Shown here: positions 55,275 through 62,455 of the stretch, one piece after another
How the letters are laid out: the number at the start of each line of letters is the position of its first letter
Numbering within the stretch: position 1 is the first letter of the stretch
Assembly: GCF_000622145.1 (NCBI RefSeq)
Contig: NZ_JHWH01000014.1
Coordinates: 78,927 to 142,926, forward strand
Direction: 5' to 3'
From: Paracoccus yeei ATCC BAA-599
GTDB taxonomy: Bacteria > Pseudomonadota > Alphaproteobacteria > Rhodobacterales > Rhodobacteraceae
Length of the DNA stretch: 64,000 bases
Notes under the pieces: generated by a model
What the model saw: the letters and a program-made list of their open reading frames with translations, nothing else
What the model was told of the DNA's origin: nothing
Databases searched by the model: none
Program-made: the position numbers and the translations under genes

Positions 55275-57497
55275 ATGTCCGGAAAACACTATGCCCATTC
55301 GGGGCGCGCCGCGGACCGCAGCGACTGGCAGCTTTTGCCCGATCACCTGCAGGCCACAGCAACGCTGGCCGCGCACCGGGCGGCGCCGCTGAAATTGCAG
55401 GCGACGGCGCATATGGCGGGGCTGTTCCACGACTTCGGCAAATACGACCCCGCCTTCGACCGCGTGCTGTCGGGTGGGAACGAACGGGTGGATCATTCGA
55501 CCGCCGGGGCGGCGCTGCTGTATTCCCGTGCGCCCGCCGGACTGCGCGGCGTGGCCGAGATCGTCGCCTATGCGATTCTGGGGCACCATGCCGGCCTGCC
55601 CGACCGGGACCGCACCGATGCCAGCATGGCGCGGCGGCTGGACGGTTTCCGCGACCCCGTCCCGCCCGCGATCACTGCGGCAGCGCTGCCCGACCTTGGC
55701 CCCGTCCTGCGCGAGCTGGTCGCGTTTCGGGACGGCAAGACGCCGGGATTTGACATTTCGGTGGCCGCGCGGATGGTGTTTTCCTGCCTGGTCGATGCCG
55801 ATTTCCGTGACACCGAGGCGTTCTACGCCCGGCTGGACGGCGCCCGCCCGGACCGCGAATGGCCCGCCCTGGCCGAGCTGCTGCCCGCTTGGCGCGCGGC
55901 CTTTGACGCGCATATGGCGACATTTTCGACAGAGGGCGAGGTCAACGGGCTGCGCGCCCGGGTGCTGACGCACGTCCGCCAAGGTGCCGCACTGGAGCCG
56001 GGCCTGTTCACCCTGACCGTGCCGACCGGAGGGGGCAAGACCCTCGCCTCGCTGGGCTTCGCGCTGGACCATGCGGCGCGGCATGGAAAACGCCGGATAA
56101 TCTTTGCAATTCCATATACTTCCATCATCGACCAGTCGGCCGCCATCTTTCGCGACTTGCTGGGCGATGGCGTGTTGGAACATCACTCGGCCATTGACGA
56201 TACCAAGACCAACCTCAAAGGCAAGGACAAGCTGCGCCTGGCGATGGAGGATTGGGCAGCACCGCTGGTCGTCACGACGAATGTGCAGCTGTTCGAAAGC
56301 CTGTTTGCGTCCCGCCCGTCGCGCTGTCGCAAGCTGCACAACATCGCCGGCTCGGTGATCGTGCTGGACGAGGCGCAGGCCCTGCCGCGCAAGCTGCTGA
56401 TGCCCGTCCTGCGCATGATCGACACGCTGTGCGCGCATTTCGGTTGCACCGTGGTGCTGTGCACCGCGACGCAGCCGGCCTTCGACAGCCGGCAACTGAA
56501 GCAGGGTCTGGCACTGGCAGGCCGCGAACTGGCGCCCGATCCCGAAGGGCTGGCCCGCGCTCTGCGCCGCGTCCATATCCCGCCGGTGGCAGAGATGGAC
56601 GATGCGGCGCTGATCGCCGCCCTGCGCGACACGCCCCAGGGCATGGTCATCGTCAACAGCCGCGCCCATGCGCTGGAACTGTTCAACGCAGCCAAGGCAG
56701 AGGGATTGGAGGGGTTGGTTCACCTGACCACACGGCATTACCCCGTGCATCGCCGTGCCATCCTGGAGGATATCCGCATCCGGCTGAAATCCGGTGCCCC
56801 CTGCCGCCTGATCGCGACCAGCCTGATCGAAGCGGGGGTTGATCTTTCATTCCCAAAAGGTTGGCGGGCCGAGGCGGGCTTGGATAGTTGTGTACAGGCT
56901 GCGGGCAGAATCAATAGAAACAAGGAATGGCCCGTCGAGGAAAGCACCCTGACGGTGTTCTCGGCCCCCGGCCGCCCGGTCCCGCCCGAGGTGGAAATGG
57001 GGGCGAAAGCCATGCGCGATGTCGCCCAACGGCACGATGACCTGCTGTCGCCCGCCGCGATCCGCGACTGGTTCGAGGATGTCTATTGGAAGGCCGGCCC
57101 GAAGGCTCTGGGCCAGCCGATGGTTGACCGGATGGTGTTTTCCCCCCTCGGTTCGGATTTCCCTTTTCGTACCACCGCCGCAGAGTTCCGCATGATCGAG
57201 ACTACCATGGTTCCGGTCATCGTCCCCGGCGACGCGACGGCTGCGAAGGCGATCGACGACTTGGCATACGAAAACGTCCCGTCGGGTGCGCTGGCGCGGG
57301 CGTTGCAGGTCTATACCGTTCAGGTGCCGGCCAAGGCTCGCGACTTGCTTATCAGGAACGGCCACGCGCGCTTTCACAATCCCGACCTGCGCGGCGATCA
57401 GTTCTGCGTGCTGGAAAGCGCAGATCTCTACCATCAGGACAGCGGGCTTTGGTGGGAACAGGCCGACTATCTGGCCGAGGAGTCCTGGCTGATATGA
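55275..57497 (+). CDS. cas3: Type I-C CRISPR nuclease-helicase Cas3
   Basis: The 740-residue protein has the N-terminal HD nuclease (MAGLFHDFGKYDPAFDRVLS, His52-Asp53; LGHHAGL, His104-His105) and a superfamily-2 helicase: Walker A VPTGGGKTLASLGF (251-256), VIVLDEAQALP (DEAQ, 365-368), CTATQ (396-400) and a final QAAGRINRN motif VI. It is recruited by target-bound Cascade and degrades DNA. The ATG at 55275 has only a weak AAGG ahead. The stop overlaps the small ORF at 57494 by 4 nt. Confidence 0.95.
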   Translation: MSGKHYAHSGRAADRSDWQLLPDHLQATATLAAHRAAPLKLQATAHMAGLFHDFGKYDPAFDRVLSGGNERVDHSTAGAALLYSRAPAGLRGVAEIVAYAILGHHAGLPDRDRTDASMARRLDGFRDPVPPAITAAALPDLGPVLRELVAFRDGKTPGFDISVAARMVFSCLVDADFRDTEAFYARLDGARPDREWPALAELLPAWRAAFDAHMATFSTEGEVNGLRARVLTHVRQGAALEPGLFTLTVPTGGGKTLASLGFALDHAARHGKRRIIFAIPYTSIIDQSAAIFRDLLGDGVLEHHSAIDDTKTNLKGKDKLRLAMEDWAAPLVVTTNVQLFESLFASRPSRCRKLHNIAGSVIVLDEAQALPRKLLMPVLRMIDTLCAHFGCTVVLCTATQPAFDSRQLKQGLALAGRELAPDPEGLARALRRVHIPPVAEMDDAALIAALRDTPQGMVIVNSRAHALELFNAAKAEGLEGLVHLTTRHYPVHRRAILEDIRIRLKSGAPCRLIATSLIEAGVDLSFPKGWRAEAGLDSCVQAAGRINRNKEWPVEESTLTVFSAPGRPVPPEVEMGAKAMRDVAQRHDDLLSPAAIRDWFEDVYWKAGPKALGQPMVDRMVFSPLGSDFPFRTTAAEFRMIETTMVPVIVPGDATAAKAIDDLAYENVPSGALARALQVYTVQVPAKARDLLIRNGHARFHNPDLRGDQFCVLESADLYHQDSGLWWEQADYLAEESWLI

Positions 57498-57703
57498 ACC
57501 GCGCCATTTCGCCGTCCGGCATGGCGACAAGATCCGGGCTCATGTTGTTTCCACCCACCTGTTGCGGGTCTGTCTCAACAGGTGCGGGGGCGTTGATCCG
57601 GCAGCCGGTTCATCAACCCATGGATAACAAAGGAACCTGTGCAATCTGCGGCAATGTGACACTTGTCGATTTCTACTTTGCCGCTAATCTCACCATGTCG
57701 TGA
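57494..57703 (+). CDS. Unrecognised 69-residue ORF between cas3 and cas5
   Basis: The ATG at 57494 overlaps the cas3 stop as ATGA and the frame runs to 57703, 10 bp before cas5. The product MNRAISPSGMATRSGLMLFP onward has a CC pair and a CAIC motif, which might bind zinc, but no known domain. A 9-bp hairpin (57556-57584) lies inside it. It could be a real small protein or a noncoding spacer; coupling to cas3 is the main support. Confidence 0.4.
   Translation: MNRAISPSGMATRSGLMLFPPTCCGSVSTGAGALIRQPVHQPMDNKGTCAICGNVTLVDFYFAANLTMS
57556..57584 (+). repeat. 9-bp perfect inverted repeat between cas3 and cas5
   Basis: CACCTGTTG (57556-57564) and CAACAGGTG (57576-57584) pair across an 11-nt loop. 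There is no T-tract after it, so a terminator is less likely than an mRNA structure affecting cas5 expression. Confidence 0.55.
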
Positions 57704-57713
57704 GGAGGTTTTG

Positions 57714-58412
57714 ATGGCTTATGGTATCCGCCTGCACGTCTGGGGACAGCATGGTCTGTTCACCAGGCCTGAACTCAAGGTCGAGCGGGTGTCCTATGAC
57801 GTGATGACGCCTTCGGCCGCCCGGGGGATTCTGGAAGCCATTCACTGGAAGCCGGCGATCCGCTGGGTCATCGACAGGATCCACGTGCTGGAACCGATCC
57901 GCTTTCAGTCGATCCGCCGCAATGAGGTCGGCCACAAGGCGCCTGCCGGCAAGATCAGGCAGGCAATGAACCGGGGAGATCTGGCGGGTGTGGAAACTCT
58001 GGTGGACGAGGATCGGCAGCAGCGCGCCTCGACCGTGCTGGTGTCGCCCCGCTATGTGATCGAGGCGCATTTCGAACGCACCGCCAAGGCCGGAGCCGAC
58101 GATACCGAGGGCAAGCATCTGGACATCTTCAACCGCCGCGCGGCGCGGGGGCAGTGCTTTCACCAGCCCTGTCTTGGGACCCGCGAATTCGTCGCGCATT
58201 TCGACCTGATTGCGCCGGGCGCGCCCCTGCCTGCCCGCGACCCGGCCGCCGAAACCGTCGAGCATGGTTTTGGTGCACCCCGTGATCTGGGCTATATGCT
58301 GTGGGACATCGACCACGCCGCGCCGGGCCGTCCATCGCTTTTGTTTCGCGCCAGCCTGCGCGACGGCGTGATGGAGGTGCCCCGGCCCGGCAGTGCGGAG
58401 ATCCGGGGATGA
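57714..58412 (+). CDS. cas5: Type I-C Cas5 (Cas5c/Cas5d), pre-crRNA endonuclease
   Basis: The 232-residue protein has the Cas5 RRM fold: GIRLHVWGQHGLFTRPELKV, then VMTPSAARGILEAIHWKPAI. In type I-C, Cas5 replaces Cas6, cutting the repeat at the hairpin base; the KH pair at 134-135 (EGKHLDIFN) fits the catalytic lysine-histidine of known Cas5d. The start at 57714 follows a strong AGGAGG 6 nt away; the upstream frame is rejected. It overlaps cas8c by ATGA. Confidence 0.93.
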   Translation: MAYGIRLHVWGQHGLFTRPELKVERVSYDVMTPSAARGILEAIHWKPAIRWVIDRIHVLEPIRFQSIRRNEVGHKAPAGKIRQAMNRGDLAGVETLVDEDRQQRASTVLVSPRYVIEAHFERTAKAGADDTEGKHLDIFNRRAARGQCFHQPCLGTREFVAHFDLIAPGAPLPARDPAAETVEHGFGAPRDLGYMLWDIDHAAPGRPSLLFRASLRDGVMEVPRPGSAEIRG

Positions 58413-60271
58413 GCCTGCTTTCTTCGCTGCTGCGCGCTTATGACCGGCTGCCCGACGCGCCGCCTTTCGGTTTTTCATCCGAAAAGATCGGCTTTTGCAT
58501 TCTTCTGAACGCCGACGGTACGGCGGCGCGGGTCGAGGATCTGCGCGGGTCTGACAAGAAACGCAGCCCGCGCATGATGCTGGTGCCGCAGGCGGTCAAG
58601 CGGACGGCGGGGATTGCGCCGAACTTTCTATGGGACAAGTCTGCCTATGTGCTGGGCGTGACCGAGGGCGACGGCAAGCGCACGGCCGAGGAACATGCCG
58701 CCTTTCGTACCCGCCACGCCGAATGGCTGGCCGGGACGGATGATCGTGGCCTGCTGGCGCTGTTGAAGTTCCTGCGCGACTGGTCGCCCGACGCCTTTGC
58801 CCCGCCGTTCTGGCCAGAGGAGCTGCGCGACCAGAACATCGTCTTTGCCTTGGCCGACGAATACCGCGAAGGGTTCCTGCATGAGCGTCCCGCCGCGCGC
58901 GAAGCCTGGCGGCGGATCGGGGCCGGGGCGGCATCGGCCCCGCAAACCTGCCTTGTGACCGGCGATCCGGGCCCGGTCGCGCGGCTGCATCCTTCGATCA
59001 AGGGGGTGTGGGGCGCGCAATCCTCGGGCGCGAGCCTGGTTTCGTTCAACCTCGACGCCTTTACCTCGTACGGGCACGAACAGGGCGACAACGCCCCTGT
59101 GTCCGAGGCAGTGGCCTTTGCCTATGGCGCGGTGCTGAACCGCTATCTGGACAGGGACAGCGGCCACCGCATCCAGATCGGCGATGCCTCGACGGTGTTC
59201 TGGGCCGATTGCAGCGACATGGACCTGGCGGCCGAGGCCGAGTTGTGGACGGCCAAGGCGCTTGGCGACCGCAGCAAGTCCGGGGCGGATGAAATGATCG
59301 TCGAGCGCGACATCGAAGGCAAGCTGCTGGCCATGCGCGACGGCAAGCCGCTGCGCGAGGTGCAGCCCGACCTAGCCGAAGGCGTGCGCATCCACCTCCT
59401 GGGCCTCTCGCCCAATGCAGCCCGGCTGTCGGTACGCTTCTACTGGGAGGGCGACTTCGGCACCCTGGCCGACCACTATGCCGATTTCCTGCGCGACGTG
59501 GCAATGGAGCCCGCCCCGCAACGTCCGGTCTTTTCGATCCGCGCCGCCACCCTGCGCACCGCTCCGGCCGAAACCCGCAACGGCCAGTTGCGATATGACG
59601 GCGACCGAATATCGCCGCTGCTTTCGGGCGAGCTTCTGCGTGCGATCATCACGGGCGGCCGCTTTCCACGCGCATTGCTGGGCCTTCTGGTCCTGCGGGT
59701 GCGCAGCGACCATGTGCTGGACCGCATCCGCATCGCACTGATCAAGGGGCTGATCCTGCGCGACATGCGGCTCGAGGGGAGGCTGCCGAAGAATGCCGAT
59801 GGTTCTGAGAACAAGGAATACCTGATGCGTGCCGATCCCGACGATCCGAACCCCGCCCGCCGCCTCGGCCGCCTGTTTGCCCTGATCGAACGGGCGCAGC
59901 TGGCGGCCTTGGGCGACGGCATCAATGCCACCGTCAAGGACAAGTTCCTGGGCGCCGCGGCCGCTACGCCGGGGCGGGTGTTCCCGAACCTGCTGATGAA
60001 TGCCGAAAACCATCATCTGAAGCGGTTGCGCAACGGACATTCCGATGCCGACTGGATCAAGGACGCCGACCATGCGCGGCGCGTCGCTGCTGGGCTGGGC
60101 CGCGACATCGGCCAGCTTTGGGCGAGTCTCGCCGAAGGCGCCCCCCTTCAGCATTCGACCGAGGAGCAGGGCCTGTTCCTGGTCGGCTATTACCAGGAAC
60201 GCTATGCCAAGCGCGGCGAAAGCACCGCTGACGACGAACCCGGACCCGCCGCCAATGACCCCGAGGAGTAA
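58409..60271 (+). CDS. cas8c: Type I-C Cascade large subunit Cas8c (Csd1)
   Basis: The 620-residue protein matches the Cas8c/Csd1 family: SLLRAYDRLPDAPPFGFSSE at the N-terminus, VSFNLDAFTSYGHEQGDNAP in the middle and LFLVGYYQERYAKRGES at the C-terminus. Cas8c recognises the PAM (TTC in type I-C) and recruits Cas3. The ATG at 58409 overlaps the cas5 stop; the 36-codon extension lies inside cas5 and is rejected. An internal start for Cas11c, described in type I-C, may exist in the 3' part but I cannot place it. Confidence 0.92.
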   Translation: MSLLSSLLRAYDRLPDAPPFGFSSEKIGFCILLNADGTAARVEDLRGSDKKRSPRMMLVPQAVKRTAGIAPNFLWDKSAYVLGVTEGDGKRTAEEHAAFRTRHAEWLAGTDDRGLLALLKFLRDWSPDAFAPPFWPEELRDQNIVFALADEYREGFLHERPAAREAWRRIGAGAASAPQTCLVTGDPGPVARLHPSIKGVWGAQSSGASLVSFNLDAFTSYGHEQGDNAPVSEAVAFAYGAVLNRYLDRDSGHRIQIGDASTVFWADCSDMDLAAEAELWTAKALGDRSKSGADEMIVERDIEGKLLAMRDGKPLREVQPDLAEGVRIHLLGLSPNAARLSVRFYWEGDFGTLADHYADFLRDVAMEPAPQRPVFSIRAATLRTAPAETRNGQLRYDGDRISPLLSGELLRAIITGGRFPRALLGLLVLRVRSDHVLDRIRIALIKGLILRDMRLEGRLPKNADGSENKEYLMRADPDDPNPARRLGRLFALIERAQLAALGDGINATVKDKFLGAAAATPGRVFPNLLMNAENHHLKRLRNGHSDADWIKDADHARRVAAGLGRDIGQLWASLAEGAPLQHSTEEQGLFLVGYYQERYAKRGESTADDEPGPAANDPEE

Positions 60272-60277
60272 GGCCAG

Positions 60278-61189
60278 ATGACGCCGATTACCAACCGCTA
60301 TGACTTCGTCTTTCTCTTCGACATCAAGAACGGCAATCCGAACGGCGATCCCGACAACGGCAACATGCCGCGCATCGACAATGACACGCAAAAGGGTCTG
60401 GTCACCGATGTCGCGATCAAGCGCAAGATCCGCAACTATGTCGAACTGAAGCACGATGGCGCGCCGCCCTACCGCATCTACATGCGCGAAAAGGCGATCC
60501 TGAACCAGACGCATGGCGAGGCCTATGCTGCGCTGGGTATCAAGCCCGACACCAAGAAGCTGCCCAAGGAGGAGGAGGGGCGCCGCATCACCCGCTGGAT
60601 GTGCGACAATTTCTTCGACATTCGCAGCTTCGGCGCCGTCATGACCACCGAGGTGAACGCCGGGCAGGTCCGCGGTCCGGTGCAGCTTTCCTTTTCGGAA
60701 TCGCTTGAGCCGATTTTGCCCCAGGAGGTGACGATCACCCGGTCCTCGGTAACGAACGAAAAGGACGCCGCCAAGGAACGCACCATGGGGCGCAAGTATA
60801 TCGTGCCCTACGGCCTTTATCGCTGCCACGGCTTCGTATCGGCCAGCCTGGCGGGGGATGCGACCAAGGGCACCGGCTTTTCGCAGGAAGATCTGGACCT
60901 GCTGTTCGAGGCGCTGCAGAACATGTTCGAACACGACCGCTCGGCGGCCCGGATGGAGATGAACGCGCAGAAGCTGATCGTGTTCAAGCACGACAGCGCC
61001 CTGGGGAAGGCGCCCGCGCACCGTCTGTTCGATCTGGTCCAGATCGGCCGCAATGTGGACGGCGCGTTCCGAGCCTTGGACGACAGGGGCTTGGGCAACC
61101 TGCCGCCGGCACGCAAGTTCTCGGACTATATCGTGCGTGTGGACGAGGCGGGGATGCCGGAGGGGGTAGAGATGACAGCCCTACTATAA
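60278..61189 (+). CDS. cas7: Type I-C Cascade backbone Cas7 (Csd2)
   Basis: The 303-residue Cas7c starts with the family motif NRYDFVFLFDIKNGNPNGDP (residues 5-24) and contains DIRSFGAVMTTEVNAGQVRG and KYIVPYGLYRCHGFVSASLA. Copies of it coat the crRNA. GAGGAG lies 9 nt before the ATG. Base composition falls sharply right after its stop, where the inserted module begins. Confidence 0.95.
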   Translation: MTPITNRYDFVFLFDIKNGNPNGDPDNGNMPRIDNDTQKGLVTDVAIKRKIRNYVELKHDGAPPYRIYMREKAILNQTHGEAYAALGIKPDTKKLPKEEEGRRITRWMCDNFFDIRSFGAVMTTEVNAGQVRGPVQLSFSESLEPILPQEVTITRSSVTNEKDAAKERTMGRKYIVPYGLYRCHGFVSASLAGDATKGTGFSQEDLDLLFEALQNMFEHDRSAARMEMNAQKLIVFKHDSALGKAPAHRLFDLVQIGRNVDGAFRALDDRGLGNLPPARKFSDYIVRVDEAGMPEGVEMTALL

Positions 61190-61249
61190 AGCGGCATTGT
61201 GCCATTCTTAGTATAGGAGAGTTTTAGGTGCCATCTGTGGTACTTATCG

Positions 61250-61277
61250 TTGACATTAATTCTTTTGTGGTCATAAG
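61250..61277 (+). promoter_or_regulatory. Strong internal promoter in the cas7-cas4 insert
   Basis: A perfect -35 TTGACA (61250-61255) is followed after 16 bp by CATAAG (61272-61277). Transcription is predicted to start near 61284, at the edge of the 12-bp hairpin 61281-61310. It would drive the DUF1508 gene independently of the upstream cas genes. Confidence 0.6.
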
Positions 61278-61280
61278 TGA

Positions 61281-61310
61281 AAGCCGGACGCACTGGAATG
61301 CGTCCGGCTT
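61281..61310 (+). other. 12-bp perfect hairpin at the predicted transcript 5' end
   Basis: AAGCCGGACGCA (61281-61292) and TGCGTCCGGCTT (61299-61310) pair across a CTGGAA loop. It could end read-through transcription from cas7, although only two T follow on the plus strand, or protect the 5' end of the transcript from the promoter at 61250. Confidence 0.7.
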
Positions 61311-61414
61311 AACACGCCCAAGGCTGGCTTGGTTTACGCGCGTCTACACGTCCAACGTAATCCTACCAGTCTCTGACCACAACGGGAATTTCCCAGCTTT
61401 TAGGAGACATGAAC

Positions 61415-61582
61415 ATGTTCGAAGTACGCAAGGCAGCTTCCGGTTACTGGTGGCGTCTGAAAGGAAACAATGGAGAAATCCTTTGTCATTCCGAGATGTT
61501 TTCCACCAAGCAATCCGCTCTAGACGGGATTGCAGTGGTCAAGCGGATTGCATCTACAGCCTCCATCGTGGATCTGACCTGA
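61415..61582 (+). CDS. DUF1508 (YegP-like) small protein inside the cas operon
   Basis: The 55-residue product is MFEVRKAASGYWWRLKGNNG, EILCHSEMFSTKQSALDG and IAVVKRIASTASIVDLT. It is a single DUF1508/YegP unit (E. coli YegP has two), with the usual pattern of two beta strands, SEMF-xxK and a GIAxVK helix. Function of the family is unknown. AGGAG lies 8 nt before this ATG; an alternative ATG is at 61409. Codons and base composition are far less G+C-rich than flanking cas genes. Own promoter and terminator make it a separate unit. Confidence 0.85.
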   Translation: MFEVRKAASGYWWRLKGNNGEILCHSEMFSTKQSALDGIAVVKRIASTASIVDLT

Positions 61583-61627
61583 CTTACCGTTGCAATCGGA
61601 AAGCGTTTAAAAACAAATACATAATTG

Positions 61628-61657
61628 ATACCCGTACGTTTGGCGTACGGGTATTTT
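61628..61657 (+). terminator. Intrinsic terminator after the DUF1508 gene
   Basis: An 11-bp stem ATACCCGTACG/CGTACGGGTAT (61628-61638 with 61644-61654) with a TTTGG loop ends in TTTT. It should stop transcription from the DUF1508 promoter and also from the upstream cas genes, so cas4-cas1-cas2 need a promoter further right. Confidence 0.85.
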
Positions 61658-61711
61658 CTGTTTCCGATGACAAGAGTTGTGTCCCGCACATCCAAAATAG
61701 TAGTGTCCCAT

Positions 61712-61744
61712 GTCGCCCTTCACTGCAGGGGCGTGGGTCGAAAC
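61712..61744 (+). ncRNA. Degenerate type I-C CRISPR repeat, possible crRNA-like guide or Cas5c site
   Basis: The 33-nt element has the same plan as the array repeat at 63967-63997: GT, a 7-bp stem, a loop (CACTGC; TCAC in the array) and an 11-nt 3' handle (TGGGTCGAAAC; CGGATCGAAAC in the array). The stem arms are CGCCCTT/AGGGGCG instead of CGCCCCC/GGGGGCG; one base pair changed on both sides and one became G-U, so pairing is kept. A possible promoter (TTGTGT at 61677, TAGTAG at 61698) places the transcript start near 61710. It stands alone, 110 bp before cas4. Confidence 0.75.
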
Positions 61745-61771
61745 TTGGTCTAGGACGTTTTGTGTGCTCAG

Positions 61772-61802
61772 CTTGTGGTTCCGTCGCTAGGCGGACCACA
61801 AG
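61772..61802 (+). other. Hairpin between the degenerate repeat and cas4
   Basis: CTTGTGG (61772-61778) pairs with CCACAAG (61796-61802) and TCCG (61780-61783) with CGGA (61792-61795), leaving one bulged T. It begins 27 nt after the degenerate repeat and might form the 3' handle or end of a short guide RNA, or shape the cas4 leader. Confidence 0.5.
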
Positions 61803-61822
61803 TCAGCCCGGCCATCCCCATG

Positions 61823-62455
61823 ATGTCTGACTTGGACAACCCCATCCCCCTCTCAGCGCTGCAACATGCAGTCTATTGCCTGCGCCAGGCGGCGCTGATC
61901 CATCTGGAACGGCTCTGGGCCGAGAACCGCTTCACCGCCGAGGGTGACGTGCTGCATGCCGTCGCGGACAAGGGCGGCAGCCGCAAGGGGCGCGGAGTGC
62001 GGCGGGTGCTGGCCCTTCCCCTGGCCTGCCATCGTCTGAACCTGGCCGGCACTGCCGATCTGGTCGAATTCATCCCGGGGCCCGAAGCTGAGACCGCCTT
62101 TCCCATCGAATACAAGCGCGGCAAGCCCAAGCTGCACCGGGCCGACGAGGTGCAGCTTTGCGCCCAGGCGCTTTGCCTTGAGGAGATGACCGGCCGTGCG
62201 GTGCCGCAAGGCGCGCTGTTCTATGCCCAGACCAAGCGCCGCGTGACCGTACCCTTCGATGCCGATCTGCGCGCGCTGACCGAAAGCACCGCCGCCGAAC
62301 TGGCCGCGATCCTCGCCAGCGGCCGCACGCCGCCGCCGACGCCGCATCGCAGCCGCTGCCGGGCCTGCTCGCTTCTGGATCTCTGCCGCCCGGATGCGGT
62401 TCTTCGCCCCGTACGGCAATGGCGCGACCGCATGCTGGCAAAGGCGCTGGAATGA
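61823..62455 (+). CDS. cas4: Type I-C Cas4 exonuclease
   Basis: The 210-residue protein has the RecB-like nuclease core: GTADLVEFIPG and IEYKRGKPK, with QLCAQALCLEEMTG. Four iron-sulfur cysteines are available: Cys19 in AVYCLRQAALIHLER and CRACSLLDLC near the end. Cas4 trims and selects PAM-bearing prespacers with Cas1-Cas2. The start at 61823 (or 61820) has no clear ribosome-binding site. It overlaps cas1 by ATGA and follows the inserted module. Confidence 0.92.
   Translation: MSDLDNPIPLSALQHAVYCLRQAALIHLERLWAENRFTAEGDVLHAVADKGGSRKGRGVRRVLALPLACHRLNLAGTADLVEFIPGPEAETAFPIEYKRGKPKLHRADEVQLCAQALCLEEMTGRAVPQGALFYAQTKRRVTVPFDADLRALTESTAAELAAILASGRTPPPTPHRSRCRACSLLDLCRPDAVLRPVRQWRDRMLAKALE

Noticed and set aside
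57565..57610. GGGGGCG followed by GATC between cas3 and cas5, partly like the repeat 3' end
   Set aside because: The match covers only the G-run and GATC. The matching stem arm and the handle end TCGAAAC are missing, so it is not a second degenerate repeat.
61783..61815. GTCGC at 61783 as the start of a second degenerate repeat
   Set aside because: Only five bases agree with the array repeat. The hairpin there has different arms, so I list it only as a hairpin.
61228..61830. A 200-codon open frame from a GTG with a good ribosome-binding sequence, across the cas7-cas4 insert
   Set aside because: It runs through the hairpin, the DUF1508 gene in another frame, the terminator and the degenerate repeat, and its translation resembles no protein. 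The overlapping DUF1508 frame is a clear family member.
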